Positions 32,454-40,812 of a DNA stretch of 64,000 nucleotides are shown piece after piece. The notes below the pieces were generated by a model, which was not told where the DNA came from, did not search any database, and saw only the letters and a program-made list of their open reading frames with translations. The stretch lies in NCBI GenBank assembly GCA_903928895.1, contig CAIYSR010000125.1, positions 31,353 through 95,352 of the forward strand, read 5' to 3'. The stretch's first letter is position 1, and the number at the start of each line of letters is the position of its first letter. The DNA is from an uncultured Rhodospirillales bacterium (lineage in GTDB: Bacteria > Pseudomonadota > Alphaproteobacteria > Acetobacterales > Acetobacteraceae). The translations under genes were made by a program, and so were the position numbers.

Positions 32454-32810
32454 TCATGCGGCGACATCCATCGACCTGGCGATCGCCGGAAGCGCAGCCA
32501 GCGCGCCGCGACGGTTGCGCGGCCGGGAACGGGCGATGGCGATGTAGGTGAAGTCGCCCTCAGCATCGCGGCCCTGGACGAGATGCACCAGACCGTCCTC
32601 CGCCAGCTGGAATGCGCGCTGCGCGACGCGCAGCAATTCACGGCGTTCGGCGTCCGGAACCTTGAAGGTGAGCGGCGACACGTCGACCGCCAGGAAGCCG
32701 CGGTGATAGATGATGCGGTCGCCAGGCACGGCAGAGCCAACCCATGCGCAGAGCATCATCTCGGTGAGCGGCGGCTCCGCGGTGCGGAGGTGAATGAGTG
32801 TGCTGTCCAT
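32454..32810 (-). CDS. Phage protein of unknown function (118 residues)
   Basis: A compact alpha-beta protein (MDSTLIHLRTAEPPLTEMML, then GDRIIYHRGFLAVDVSPL and a helix EALRVAQ-like RELLRVAQRAFQLAEDG). The segment YIAIARSRPRNR ends the fold. Similar short proteins accompany early genes of alphaproteobacterial prophages. Lack of signal or metal motifs leaves the role open. Confidence 0.55.
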   Translation of the reverse strand: MDSTLIHLRTAEPPLTEMMLCAWVGSAVPGDRIIYHRGFLAVDVSPLTFKVPDAERRELLRVAQRAFQLAEDGLVHLVQGRDAEGDFTYIAIARSRPRNRRGALAALPAIARSMDVAA

Positions 32811-32843
32811 ATTGAGTATTACCCAGCCTCCCGCGAATCCGTC

Positions 32844-33416
32844 TCACGCCGCCGCAGAGATGCCGGCGACCAGCAAGCGGAGCCGCAGCTCCCGCAGGTG
32901 GCGGTACAGTGTGGCGCGCGACGTCCGGCCGGCCTTGGCAAGCTCGTGTGGGGACTGCTCGGTCAGGCGGGCGCAGAGAGGGAGTGCGCTGACCGGCAGG
33001 GTGCTGAGTGCGCGGTCAAGATCGATGCGGCGCTCAATCGCCGCGAAGGCGTCTGTGGGCTGGCCGAGCCACGCGCAGTAGCCATCCGCCTCGGCGATGC
33101 TGTCACCGATGGTGAGGCCATCGCCGCGCGGCTGCGGGTCGTCCAGCGAGACCGGCGCCATGGTGGCGCGGCCGCGGAGAATGCGCTCGGTCAACCGGAT
33201 GGCGCGGTGGTCGAAGCAGGAGGTGGCGAAAGCGCCGACGTCGCCACGGGCCGGATCGAAGCCCTTCAGGCGGGCAAAGAGGTCTGTGAGGAGGTCCTGG
33301 CGAAGGTCATCCTGCTCATGCCGGGGGATGCCGCAAGTGCGGACGATGCGCTGGGCGACGCGATCGGCGTCGCGCTGCAGGGCGGCGGTGTCGGCAGGGG
33401 TGGGAGCGAAGGGCAT
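32844..33416 (-). CDS. Sigma-70-like RNA polymerase factor
   Basis: A 190-residue protein. HEQDDLRQDLLTDLFARLKGFDPARG, followed by FATSCFDHRAIRL, is the region-2 pattern of sigma factors. The C-terminal ELAKAGRTSRATLYRHLRELRLRLL is a region-4-like helix-turn-helix. A phage-encoded sigma-like protein at the head of the early operon would direct host RNA polymerase to phage promoters. Direct repeats just upstream (33489-33518) may control it. It is shorter than host sigma factors and lacks regions 1 and 3. Confidence 0.7.
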   Translation of the reverse strand: MPFAPTPADTAALQRDADRVAQRIVRTCGIPRHEQDDLRQDLLTDLFARLKGFDPARGDVGAFATSCFDHRAIRLTERILRGRATMAPVSLDDPQPRGDGLTIGDSIAEADGYCAWLGQPTDAFAAIERRIDLDRALSTLPVSALPLCARLTEQSPHELAKAGRTSRATLYRHLRELRLRLLVAGISAAA

Positions 33417-33488
33417 CGGCTGGTCCCGTCCATCGAGTGGCGATGGGGACAGCCTCGCGGATGAAGTGGGTCCTGGCCTTTCGGCAGT

Positions 33489-33518
33489 CTATCGGTTCCT
33501 ATCGGTTCTCTATCGGTC
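33489..33518. repeat. Three tandem CTATCGGTT units upstream of the sigma-like gene
   Basis: CTATCGGTTC occurs at 33489-33498 and 33499-33508, with a third copy CTATCGGTC at 33510-33518. Steps of 10 and 11 bases place the copies on one face of the helix, as for a regulator array. They lie about 75 bases upstream of the sigma-like gene and just after the winged-helix regulator gene, whose product is the natural candidate to bind them. Confidence 0.5.
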
Positions 33519-33547
33519 GGGGCGACGCCGGTGCCGATGCCGATGCG

Positions 33548-34504
33548 TCAGACGAAGAGCACCTTCCTCTTGTCCATCGCCAGCGCGTAGCCGCCCTTCC
33601 GGTCATTCTTCAGCAGCACCCGCTTGCCGTCGGGCTGCATGCCTGCCGCGTCGCGAAGCGCTTTGCGGATACGGCTCGCCGCAACGGTGACCTGCTCTGG
33701 CTGCGGCTGATGATCCTCGTCCTTTCCTTCAGCGAGCGCAGCCAGCAGATCGTCGGGCGGGACGATGCCACCGTCGGTCGCCGCTTCGCGCGCCAGGATC
33801 ACCAGCATGCGGAAATGGCGCGGCTCCAGTTCGAGACGCACGCGATGGAAATGCGCCGTCTGCGCATGCTCGTCTATTTCGAGAGCGTCGGGAGGTGCTT
33901 GCTTGGGGAGGCCTACGTCCGCCAGATTCAGCGCCATTGGCACAGCGGCCTGCTCATCGAGAAGATCGATCGCCGACGCGACAGTGATCCCTTCAAGCTC
34001 GAGGCGACGGCCAACATCGAGCGCGAGATCCCGGGTCATGGGAGTCACGATGACCGGCAATGTCCCGCTGCTCCGTCCCCGCAGAGCAAGAGCCACGTCG
34101 AGGGCATTGGCGTCATTCAGAAGGCGGACGAGATAGAAGACCCGGCGGTGGATATCGCCAGGCAGCTGACCGAGATGGATAATGCGGTCATTGAGCCGCT
34201 CCAGGGGTGGTCCGACCAGGCCTGCGGTTCGCCGCACCAGCATCCCCACCGATCGGAAGTCGATGTCGAGCCATCTGTGGCCGCCCGACGCCTCACCTTC
34301 GACTACCAGCTCACCGTCGTCGGCCACGGCGATGCTGCATAAATCGAGATCGTCAGCAGCCCGGCGGTAGCGCAGCACGCCCGCCTGGCGAAATGCTGCA
34401 AACGCTTCCCCTGATGAGTCCACGTCAGATTCCGCAAGAGCACGGATCGGGTGGCGGTCAAGCTGCCGCAGCAGAAGCTGGGAGAGTTGAAAGTGGCTGG
34501 ACAA
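33548..34504 (-). CDS. Regulator with C-terminal winged-helix domain
   Basis: About 318 residues if started at the TTG at 34504; other starts nearby are possible since the gene overlaps its upstream neighbour. The first 200 residues are unrecognised (IDFRSVGMLVRRTAGLVGPP and similar). The C-terminal 110 residues (LELEPRHFRMLVILAREAATDGG, then VTVAASRIRKALRDAAG and LLKNDRKGGYALAM) look like an OmpR/PhoB-type winged helix. It probably binds DNA, perhaps at the repeats directly downstream. Coupling with the 414-residue gene suggests a two-part sensor-regulator. Confidence 0.6.
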   Translation of the reverse strand: MSSHFQLSQLLLRQLDRHPIRALAESDVDSSGEAFAAFRQAGVLRYRRAADDLDLCSIAVADDGELVVEGEASGGHRWLDIDFRSVGMLVRRTAGLVGPPLERLNDRIIHLGQLPGDIHRRVFYLVRLLNDANALDVALALRGRSSGTLPVIVTPMTRDLALDVGRRLELEGITVASAIDLLDEQAAVPMALNLADVGLPKQAPPDALEIDEHAQTAHFHRVRLELEPRHFRMLVILAREAATDGGIVPPDDLLAALAEGKDEDHQPQPEQVTVAASRIRKALRDAAGMQPDGKRVLLKNDRKGGYALAMDKRKVLFV

Positions 34505-35702
34505 AACCGTTCTCGCGCAGGTGCTGGAAGATTCGGGCCTCAAACATATGATCGCGGAAGCTGGCTACGTTGTGTGGGCGGATCGTCACAAGGACATCAC
34601 GTCTCTTGCCCTCAAACTCGAAGCGCAGGAGTAGCTTGAGGGTCTCGATCCGTAGCGTGCCGAGGTCGATATTAGGGACCATCTCGTATAGCCGCGCCAG
34701 GGCATTCTCGTTGTCGTGCATGCTCATCGACCAGGGCGATCCGGCACGGCCGGTGTGCCCTTCCTCCGCCTCATCCACATCAAGCTGCTTGATGAAAACT
34801 TCCTTCAAGTCCTCATCCCAGTCGTTCTTGAATTTCCAAAGTGCGCCGCCGGACCGGACTGGGGCAAGAGTGTAAAGCTGATCATTCCCGGGCTCCGCGA
34901 AGAAATTCGGGTCGGCGAGAAGATGTACAGCGAAGAGGCGGACCAGTTCGCGCCGCTCCACGAGGCTCCGCGCATTCACCTTGATGTGCCCGGTCCGCGG
35001 ATCAAAGCTGATGGTGTCTAGCGTCATTTCACGTATCGTCTTGACCTTCTGTTCTCCGTCTTCTTCGACCGTGGTCGTCACGGCGTTCATGCCATGCTCC
35101 ACGAGCACATTAATCAGGCCTGCTTCGGAGTACCAGTGCATCTCGCAAATCCGCCCCTGGTAGCGCTTCGAGAAGAAACCTGAACAAGCCGATTTGAATG
35201 CATCCTTCGCCGCGGCGGTCTCATGCCGAACCTGAACCGCACGCCGGGCGCCTACCAGGCGCAACGGAGACGGCGCAAAGAACGCGTGACGGTGAACTGC
35301 ACGATCGAAAATGGGACGATTGTGCAGGAAGGCGCGCAGAGCGAGATGCCGAGGCGTGATGTGCTTTCCATCGCCTGGCTCGGCAAGTTCACTTTCTGGG
35401 ACCAAGGCAATGCCATTGGCCGCGGCGATTTCCTGCAGGGCGCGAGCGCCATTGGATGTTGAAAGAATCAAGATGCAATGCAGAGCATCCAGCAGTTCAT
35501 CGGGGAACGCCTCGCCACCGGTACGGAACAGATCGAATAGTTTGTCTCGGCGCTGGGCTTCGTTGACGGGCAGGTCATCCCATTCAAAACCCATGACCGC
35601 TGCATACGGTGCCAAAAGCTCCCGCAGCAAGCTGAGGTCCACGGTGCGCATAAAGGCGCGATTGACGAAGTTTCTGACGTTCTTCGACACCGAAAGCTCC
35701 AA
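34458..35702 (-). CDS. Unknown protein coupled to the winged-helix regulator
   Basis: A 414-residue protein from a TTG at 35702 with AGGAA eight bases upstream; later GTG or ATG starts are possible. No motif is recognised. Segments DLSLLRELLAPYAAVMGFEWDD and FPDELLDALHCILILSTSNGA are helical; a later part, KVKTIREMTLDTISFDPRTGHIKVNARS, reads as strands. Its 3' end overlaps the regulator gene, so the two are translated together. Visibly lower GC than the phage genes suggests a separate origin. It may belong to lysogeny control or to a defence pair. Confidence 0.55.
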   Translation of the reverse strand: MELSVSKNVRNFVNRAFMRTVDLSLLRELLAPYAAVMGFEWDDLPVNEAQRRDKLFDLFRTGGEAFPDELLDALHCILILSTSNGARALQEIAAANGIALVPESELAEPGDGKHITPRHLALRAFLHNRPIFDRAVHRHAFFAPSPLRLVGARRAVQVRHETAAAKDAFKSACSGFFSKRYQGRICEMHWYSEAGLINVLVEHGMNAVTTTVEEDGEQKVKTIREMTLDTISFDPRTGHIKVNARSLVERRELVRLFAVHLLADPNFFAEPGNDQLYTLAPVRSGGALWKFKNDWDEDLKEVFIKQLDVDEAEEGHTGRAGSPWSMSMHDNENALARLYEMVPNIDLGTLRIETLKLLLRFEFEGKRRDVLVTIRPHNVASFRDHMFEARIFQHLRENGFVQPLSTLPASAAAA

Positions 35703-35793
35703 ATGGGATGTTCCTGTCTTGTTCTACCAATGCTAAGCCCCCGAGTCGAATCCCATCTGCCGGCGTGAGACGGAATCGCGTCTGCCTGGGTAG

Positions 35794-36024
35794 ATGGTGA
35801 GGGTGGCAATCAAATCTCTCCTGAACCCCGTCAACCCCCACCTCCCGCCCCACCTCCGCGAGGTCTGCGAGATCCTCGCCCGCGGCCTGACTCGGCTCCG
35901 CAGCCGCACGGTTGAGGAACTCGCGCGCGGCGCCGCCGCGACCGGGGACCATGGAGAGTTTCGCCTACACATTCCGCCCCGCCAGCGCGGTCATGCGAAA
36001 CCGAAACCGCGGAGACACGCATGA
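35794..36024 (+). CDS. Small protein preceding DUF2924 (76 residues)
   Basis: Starts at the ATG at 35794 (MVRVAIKSLLNPVNPHLPPH) and ends in an ATGA overlap with the DUF2924 gene. The sequence LREVCEILARGLTRLRSRTVEELA is a helix pair, followed by a basic tail HAKPKPRRHA. I recall the same kind of small frame in front of DUF2924 and serine recombinase genes across alphaproteobacteria, so it is a genuine gene of this module. The function is unknown. Confidence 0.65.
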   Translation: MVRVAIKSLLNPVNPHLPPHLREVCEILARGLTRLRSRTVEELARGAAATGDHGEFRLHIPPRQRGHAKPKPRRHA

Positions 36025-36533
36025 CGCGACAGGCCAAACCCAGGGAAGCCACCACCGGCACGCCCACGCCGACCGTCCCCGCGATCCCGCCGGCAAACGT
36101 GCTCGGCCGACTCGCGGCGCTGCAGGACGCCGACACGCCGGAGCTGAAGCAGCAGTGGCGCGAATTGTTCGGCAAAGAACCGCCGTCACACAACCGCGCT
36201 TTCCTGCGGAGCCGGCTCGCCTACCGGGTGCAGGAGCTGGCGTATGGGGGGCTGAAGCCCGCGACGCTCGCCCGGCTCGAGGCGCTCGGTGACCAGCTCG
36301 ACGGCGGCAACATCGTCCTGCGGCGGATCCGCGGCGACGACAAGCCGATCGCCGGCACGCGGCTGGTGCGCCACTACCAGGGGGTGGATCACACGGTCAC
36401 CGTGCTGCCGGATGGCTACGAATGGGATGGGCGGCCATACCGATCGTTGTCGGCGATCGCGCGCGCAATCACCGGAACCCGTTGGAATGGCTGGCGGTTT
36501 TTTGGCATGAAAAATCAGCGGGGGGCAGCATGA
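36021..36533 (+). CDS. DUF2924 protein, partner of serine recombinase
   Basis: A 170-residue protein with the DUF2924 layout: LQDADTPELKQQWRELFGKEPP and RSRLAYRVQELAYGGLKP at about 30-75, then GTRLVRHYQGVDHTVTVL and the C-terminal SLSAIARAITGTRWNGWRFFG. The last part resembles a small DNA-binding fold. In alphaproteobacteria it is nearly always followed directly by a serine recombinase, here with an ATGA overlap. It probably helps the recombinase choose sites or direction. Confidence 0.85.
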   Translation: MTRQAKPREATTGTPTPTVPAIPPANVLGRLAALQDADTPELKQQWRELFGKEPPSHNRAFLRSRLAYRVQELAYGGLKPATLARLEALGDQLDGGNIVLRRIRGDDKPIAGTRLVRHYQGVDHTVTVLPDGYEWDGRPYRSLSAIARAITGTRWNGWRFFGMKNQRGAA

Positions 36534-37885
36534 GCCGCCGCCCGCAACCCACCACGGCGACCGCGCCGACGGCGGCGGCGGTGGTACGGAAAATCCGCTG
36601 CGCAGTCTACACCCGGAAATCCACCGACGAGGGATTGGAGAAGGAGTTCAACAGTCTCGATGCGCAGCGCGAGAGCTGCGAGGCATACATCGCCAGCCAG
36701 CGCGCCGAGGGATGGCTGCTGGTGCCCGACCGCTACGACGATGGGGGGATTTCCGGTGGGACCCTGGAGCGTCCGGCCCTGCAACGCCTGCTGCACGACA
36801 TCGAGGCCGACCGGGTCGACGTCGTCGTGGTCTACAAGATCGACCGCCTCAGCCGGTCCCTGATGCATTTCGCCAGGCTGGTCGAGACGTTCGACGCCCA
36901 TAGCGTCACCTTCGTCTCCGTGACCCAGAGCTTCAACACCACCACCAGCATGGGTCGGCTAACGCTCAACATATTGCTATCGTTCGCCCAGTTCGAGCGC
37001 GAGGTAATCGGCGAACGGGTGCGGGACAAGATCGCCGCCTCGAAGGCACGCGGCATGTGGATTGGCGGGTCAGTGCCGCTCGGCTACGATGTCCGTGACC
37101 GAAAGCTGGTGGTGAATGACGCGGACGCTGCCACGGTGCGCCGGGTGTTCGAGGCGTTCGCCGCCATCGGCTCCGCCACGCTGCTGGTCCCGGTGCTGGG
37201 CGCCGAGGGCCTCCTCACCAAGACCGGCCGTCCCTTCGACAAGGGCTCCATTTACAAGCAATTGAACAACCGCACCTTTCTCGGACAGGTCGTCCACAAG
37301 GGGAATGTATATCCCGGCGAGCATCAGGCCATCGTGCCCCAGGACCTGTGGGACAGTGTCCACGCCGTCCTGCAGGAAAGCCCGAGGAAGCGCACCAACC
37401 AGAACCGGCGCCAGACGCCGGCGCTGTTGCGCGGGCTGATCTTCGGCCCCGACGGCCGGGCGCTGTCGCCCGCGCACACGCGGCGCAAGGGCAAGATATA
37501 TCGGTACTACGTCTCCCAGGCCGTGCTGAAGGGGACGGATGATGGCTGCGTCGTCCGGCGTGTGTCGGCGGGGGAGATCGAAACCGCGGTGATCGATCAG
37601 GTCCGGGCGCTGCTGCGGCAGCCCGAGGTGGTGATGGGCACCTGGCGGACGGCGCAGGGCGAGACCGACGATCTGACAGAGGCCGAGACCCGCGACGCGC
37701 TGGAGCGGTTGGACCCGCTGTGGGAGGAGTTGTTCCCGGCTGAACAGGCGCGGATCGTGCGGCTGCTGGTCGAGCGCGTCGAGATCAGCCCGACCGGAGC
37801 GGACATCCGGCTGCGGCTGGAGGGGCTGGCCTGCCTGATGCGGGATCTGAACCCCGGCGGCTTCGAAGGTCGGCGGGCGGCATGA
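36530..37885 (+). CDS. Serine site-specific recombinase
   Basis: A 451-residue recombinase starting at the ATG at 36530. The resolvase domain holds AVYTRKSTDEG with the likely nucleophile Ser31, then VVVYKIDRLSRSLMHFARLVE and LSFAQFEREVIGERVRDKIAASK. A recombinase DNA-binding domain with RVFEAFAAIGSATLLVPVL and SIYKQLNNRTFLGQVVHKG follows. There is no Cys-rich zinc ribbon as in phiC31-type integrases, but the size is within the large serine recombinase range. It could integrate the prophage or the island; its attachment sites would be expected in the adjacent gap. Confidence 0.88.
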   Translation: MSRRPQPTTATAPTAAAVVRKIRCAVYTRKSTDEGLEKEFNSLDAQRESCEAYIASQRAEGWLLVPDRYDDGGISGGTLERPALQRLLHDIEADRVDVVVVYKIDRLSRSLMHFARLVETFDAHSVTFVSVTQSFNTTTSMGRLTLNILLSFAQFEREVIGERVRDKIAASKARGMWIGGSVPLGYDVRDRKLVVNDADAATVRRVFEAFAAIGSATLLVPVLGAEGLLTKTGRPFDKGSIYKQLNNRTFLGQVVHKGNVYPGEHQAIVPQDLWDSVHAVLQESPRKRTNQNRRQTPALLRGLIFGPDGRALSPAHTRRKGKIYRYYVSQAVLKGTDDGCVVRRVSAGEIETAVIDQVRALLRQPEVVMGTWRTAQGETDDLTEAETRDALERLDPLWEELFPAEQARIVRLLVERVEISPTGADIRLRLEGLACLMRDLNPGGFEGRRAA

Positions 37886-38268
37886 GCGCCGCTGCGAGCA
37901 TCACCGTCCGGGTGCCGATGACGATACGGCAGCGTGGCCGCCGGAATCTGGTCCTCGCGCCTGACGGGTCGCAGGCCTGGGCGCCCCAGCGGGCGCGCAT
38001 CGACGGCACACTGATCAAGGCGTTGGCGCGGGCGCACCGGTGGAAGCGGATGCTGGACGACGGCCGCTACGGGTCTGTCAGCGAGTTGGCGGCGGCGGAG
38101 AAGCTGGACCGTGGGTATCTCGGCCGCATCCTGATGCTGACCCTGCTGGCGCCGGACATCGTGCAGGCGATCATGGATGGGCGGCAGCCGGCAGAGCTCG
38201 GGGTGCACGTGCTGCGGGAAGGGTTTCCGGTGGAGTGGGGGGAGCAGCGAAACGTGCTGCGTTCGTGA
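37882..38268 (+). CDS. Helix-turn-helix protein after the recombinase
   Basis: A 128-residue protein coupled to the recombinase by ATGA overlap. It starts MSAAASITVRVPMTIRQRGR and contains DDGRYGSVSELAAAEKLDRGYLGRILMLTLLAP, a clear helix-turn-helix with KLDRGYLGRIL as recognition part. This small protein is the usual third member after DUF2924 and the recombinase. It may act as an excision or accessory factor. Confidence 0.7.
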   Translation: MSAAASITVRVPMTIRQRGRRNLVLAPDGSQAWAPQRARIDGTLIKALARAHRWKRMLDDGRYGSVSELAAAEKLDRGYLGRILMLTLLAPDIVQAIMDGRQPAELGVHVLREGFPVEWGEQRNVLRS

Positions 38269-38751
38269 CCACGGGACAATTAGTGGTGGCTTCTCGGCCC
38301 GGTTCCTACGGACCCGTCATCTAGGAGCTTGTCAGAGTGACCAAGTTTGCGAAAGATTAAGTTGATGAACAGCGTCACGGCGTAACTATATTTCTTACAA
38401 ACGACATCATACGAAATAAATGTCCTATCATTCTCTCTTTGCGCTTAATTCCGACGGGCTGGTAGGCTGCAATCGTCCCGACAGAGGCATGAGCGGCTGC
38501 ATCTTTTGCCTGGCACCGGTACGGAACACGCACCCCCTGCCTCGCAATCCCCGCCAAAGCCGACATCTGCGGTGGCGTAAGCCAGGTCAATCGTCAAAAC
38601 GTGTGATTGCTGCCAGGAACCGGGTGGCCTCGCCGGGCCGTGCGTGCTATAGTGCAAAAGTGCCATACCGAGCGACCAATCCCTCCCAAGACGCCGGCAT
38701 CATGCTGCGCCTGCCTCTCGTGCAACTGCTGAGGCCAGGCTGTCGGCTCCA
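38269..38751. other. Gap between recombinase module and defence operon
   Basis: About 480 bases with no convincing gene. Bases 38320-38440 are clearly richer in A and T than the flanks, which fits an attachment region or promoter. TATAGT at 38648-38653 could be a -10 for the defence operon, but I see no good -35 at the proper distance. Short frames on the minus strand look random. Confidence 0.4.
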
Positions 38752-40812
38752 ATGATCGTCCCGCTATTTCCACCTCTCGACGGAGAAGCCGCCGAGCGTT
38801 TTCACGCATTTGCCATTACGCTTGCCGATGCCCAACGCGATGGGCGCAAGGATGAAATGTATCGGGCGCTTGCGCTTGAAGTTGAATGGTGCCGGTCAGC
38901 GACCTATCTCGGAAAGCGGGCCCCAGCCTATGAAGCCTGCGTCCGAGTACTCACGGACCTCGCGCGGATGCGTTGGCGTATCGTCGAGCAGGGGTATGGC
39001 TTCGCGCTGGAGAATCCCAAGGAACTAGTCGGTGGACGCCCCACCGCGGAAATCGTCGCCAGCAAGGAACTGATGCGCAGCGAGCTCCGCCCGGTCGTCG
39101 ACGAGCAGCAACGTCACCCCGCAGTACTCGACTTTATCGCCAAAATGGAGGGTGATGATCGAATGGGGAGACGCAGCGTGTGCTTGCTGATGGCGGATGG
39201 GAACGAGCTTGCACAGCGTCTTACATCGGCCCATGCCTGTACCGGAGACGCACGCGTGGCGGCGTTGCGGGCGGCAATTAAACCATATCTCCAGACGGCG
39301 GATGATAGCGTCGACCCGATCACCGGCCGAAGGCTGCGAGAGATATGGCGCTATTTTCGCTACAGCTGGTCGATCCCACAGGTGCCGACGCCCGGTCGTC
39401 AACTCCTCTATTTGGTGCGCGACGAGGGCCATCCCGCCCATCCCGTCATCGGCATCGCCGCGCTCAACAACTGTCCGCTTGAAATGGGCGAGAAGCGTGA
39501 AGCATATATCGGTTGGCATCTGACCGCGATCACCAATCGATTTCTGCTTGCAATTGCCAAGGGGAAGGAAGCGCTCGAAGCCGAGGTCGAGTGGCTAGAA
39601 CAGCAGATAGAGACATCGCTGTCAGAGGTTGACTGGACCAATCTCGTCACACCCGACCAGGTCGCATCACCCGACAATGCGCTCATCCGTCGCCTCGCTC
39701 GCCTGGGCCAGGGTTTCGCGAAGCTGCGTGAAGAGCTGTTGCGCCAAGTAGCGGGCACGGATCGGGACGCGTTCGATGCAGGGCTCTGGCATGATGCAGA
39801 GGCGCCCCCCATTGACGACGAGATGCTCAAGCTGGAACCCAAAGCGTCGCTAGATGCCCGCATGCACACGGCGCGCAAGCAGCTCGTAGCCAAAAAACGC
39901 GCCTCTGCGATATCTAGGCTGCTGTCTGCCCGCCTGACTATATCCCGACATAGGCACGACCTCACCGAGCCCACGCTTGCTCTTGGGGTGCTCGGCAAAG
40001 ACGAGGTGCGCAGCGCGATCAACATCATCCTGGAGGCGCTAAAAGGTCGGCGCGCCGGTGCCAACCTGCTCGAGATTACGACCTGCGGGGCAATCGCTCC
40101 CTATAGCCGCATCCTCGGTGGCAAGCTGATCGCTTTGCTGATGCTAAGTCCACGGATCGGTGCAGACTATCGGCGGAATTATGGCAGCCCATCGATCATC
40201 TCATCGCAGATGCGCAATCGGCCCGTCACGCGAGACAATACGCTGGTCTACCTTGGCACCACGAGCCTCTATGTCCACGGCTCGAGTCAGTATAACCGGC
40301 TGCGCCTGCCGGCCGGAACAATTGCTCCGGATCAGGCGGACATCCGGTACAATGCGATTGGCCAGACCTCGGGCTTCGGCACCGTGCAATTCTCACCCGA
40401 AACTAGTAAGTCTATCGACCTATATCTCTCCTCTGAAAACTATTTCAAGGAGGTTAATAGCGTCTTTGGTGAAGGAACTAGTCCGAAGCTGCGCAAATTG
40501 AAAAACGGACTGCGCAGGCTTGGATTCGATCCCGACAAGCTGATCCAACACCGCCAACACCGATTGATCTATGCAGCGCCGCTATTCCCGAATGCGCCGG
40601 ACTGGTTGGTCGAACGCACCACCGAATTGCCCAGCTATCTCGCTGCACCAGACCAATTCGAAGACGCCTCAGAACGCATAGCCGACTTTTGGCGCCAGCG
40701 CTGGCTGGCAAGCCGGCTGGACCATCATCCCTCCATGACGGCCTTGCCGCTGGACGCCTTCATTCCATTGGGCAATGGTGCCCTGCGAACGGCTGGAGAA
40801 CCGCGGGAATGA
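38752..40812 (+). CDS. DruA/DUF4338-like defence protein
   Basis: A 686-residue protein. At about residues 188-262, DPITGRRLREIWRYFRYSWSIP, then GRQLLYLVRDEGHPAHPVIGIAAL and YIGWHLTAITNRFL, it resembles the DUF4338 (DruA) family of the Druantia anti-phage systems, as I remember it. The rest, including a long helical stretch near 280-420, is unrecognised. It is first in a seven-gene operon, joined to the next gene by ATGA, and a DruE-like helicase follows four genes later. DruA proteins are suspected to contact DNA. It is longer than the type I DruA I remember. Confidence 0.55.
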   Translation: MIVPLFPPLDGEAAERFHAFAITLADAQRDGRKDEMYRALALEVEWCRSATYLGKRAPAYEACVRVLTDLARMRWRIVEQGYGFALENPKELVGGRPTAEIVASKELMRSELRPVVDEQQRHPAVLDFIAKMEGDDRMGRRSVCLLMADGNELAQRLTSAHACTGDARVAALRAAIKPYLQTADDSVDPITGRRLREIWRYFRYSWSIPQVPTPGRQLLYLVRDEGHPAHPVIGIAALNNCPLEMGEKREAYIGWHLTAITNRFLLAIAKGKEALEAEVEWLEQQIETSLSEVDWTNLVTPDQVASPDNALIRRLARLGQGFAKLREELLRQVAGTDRDAFDAGLWHDAEAPPIDDEMLKLEPKASLDARMHTARKQLVAKKRASAISRLLSARLTISRHRHDLTEPTLALGVLGKDEVRSAINIILEALKGRRAGANLLEITTCGAIAPYSRILGGKLIALLMLSPRIGADYRRNYGSPSIISSQMRNRPVTRDNTLVYLGTTSLYVHGSSQYNRLRLPAGTIAPDQADIRYNAIGQTSGFGTVQFSPETSKSIDLYLSSENYFKEVNSVFGEGTSPKLRKLKNGLRRLGFDPDKLIQHRQHRLIYAAPLFPNAPDWLVERTTELPSYLAAPDQFEDASERIADFWRQRWLASRLDHHPSMTALPLDAFIPLGNGALRTAGEPRE

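Larger units (their letters stand above)
1713..33416 (-). mobile_element. Truncated HK97-like siphophage prophage
   Basis: Phage genes run leftward in one coherent order: sigma-like factor, recombination and replication genes, methyltransferases, HNH-TerS-TerL, portal, protease, capsid, connectors, tail tube and the gpG/gpGT chaperones. Many neighbours overlap by one or four bases. Tape measure, tail tip, lysis and holin genes are missing at the left end, so it cannot make a complete virion from this locus alone. A HEPN cargo gene (7525-8526) and two small genes (18517-19570) run on the opposite strand. The serine recombinase module at 35794-38268 may be its integrase or belong to the neighbouring island. 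Confidence 0.85.

Noticed and set aside
38375..38590. 71-codon minus-strand frame in the gap before the defence operon
   Set aside because: Odd composition, no ribosome site, no neighbours in the same direction.
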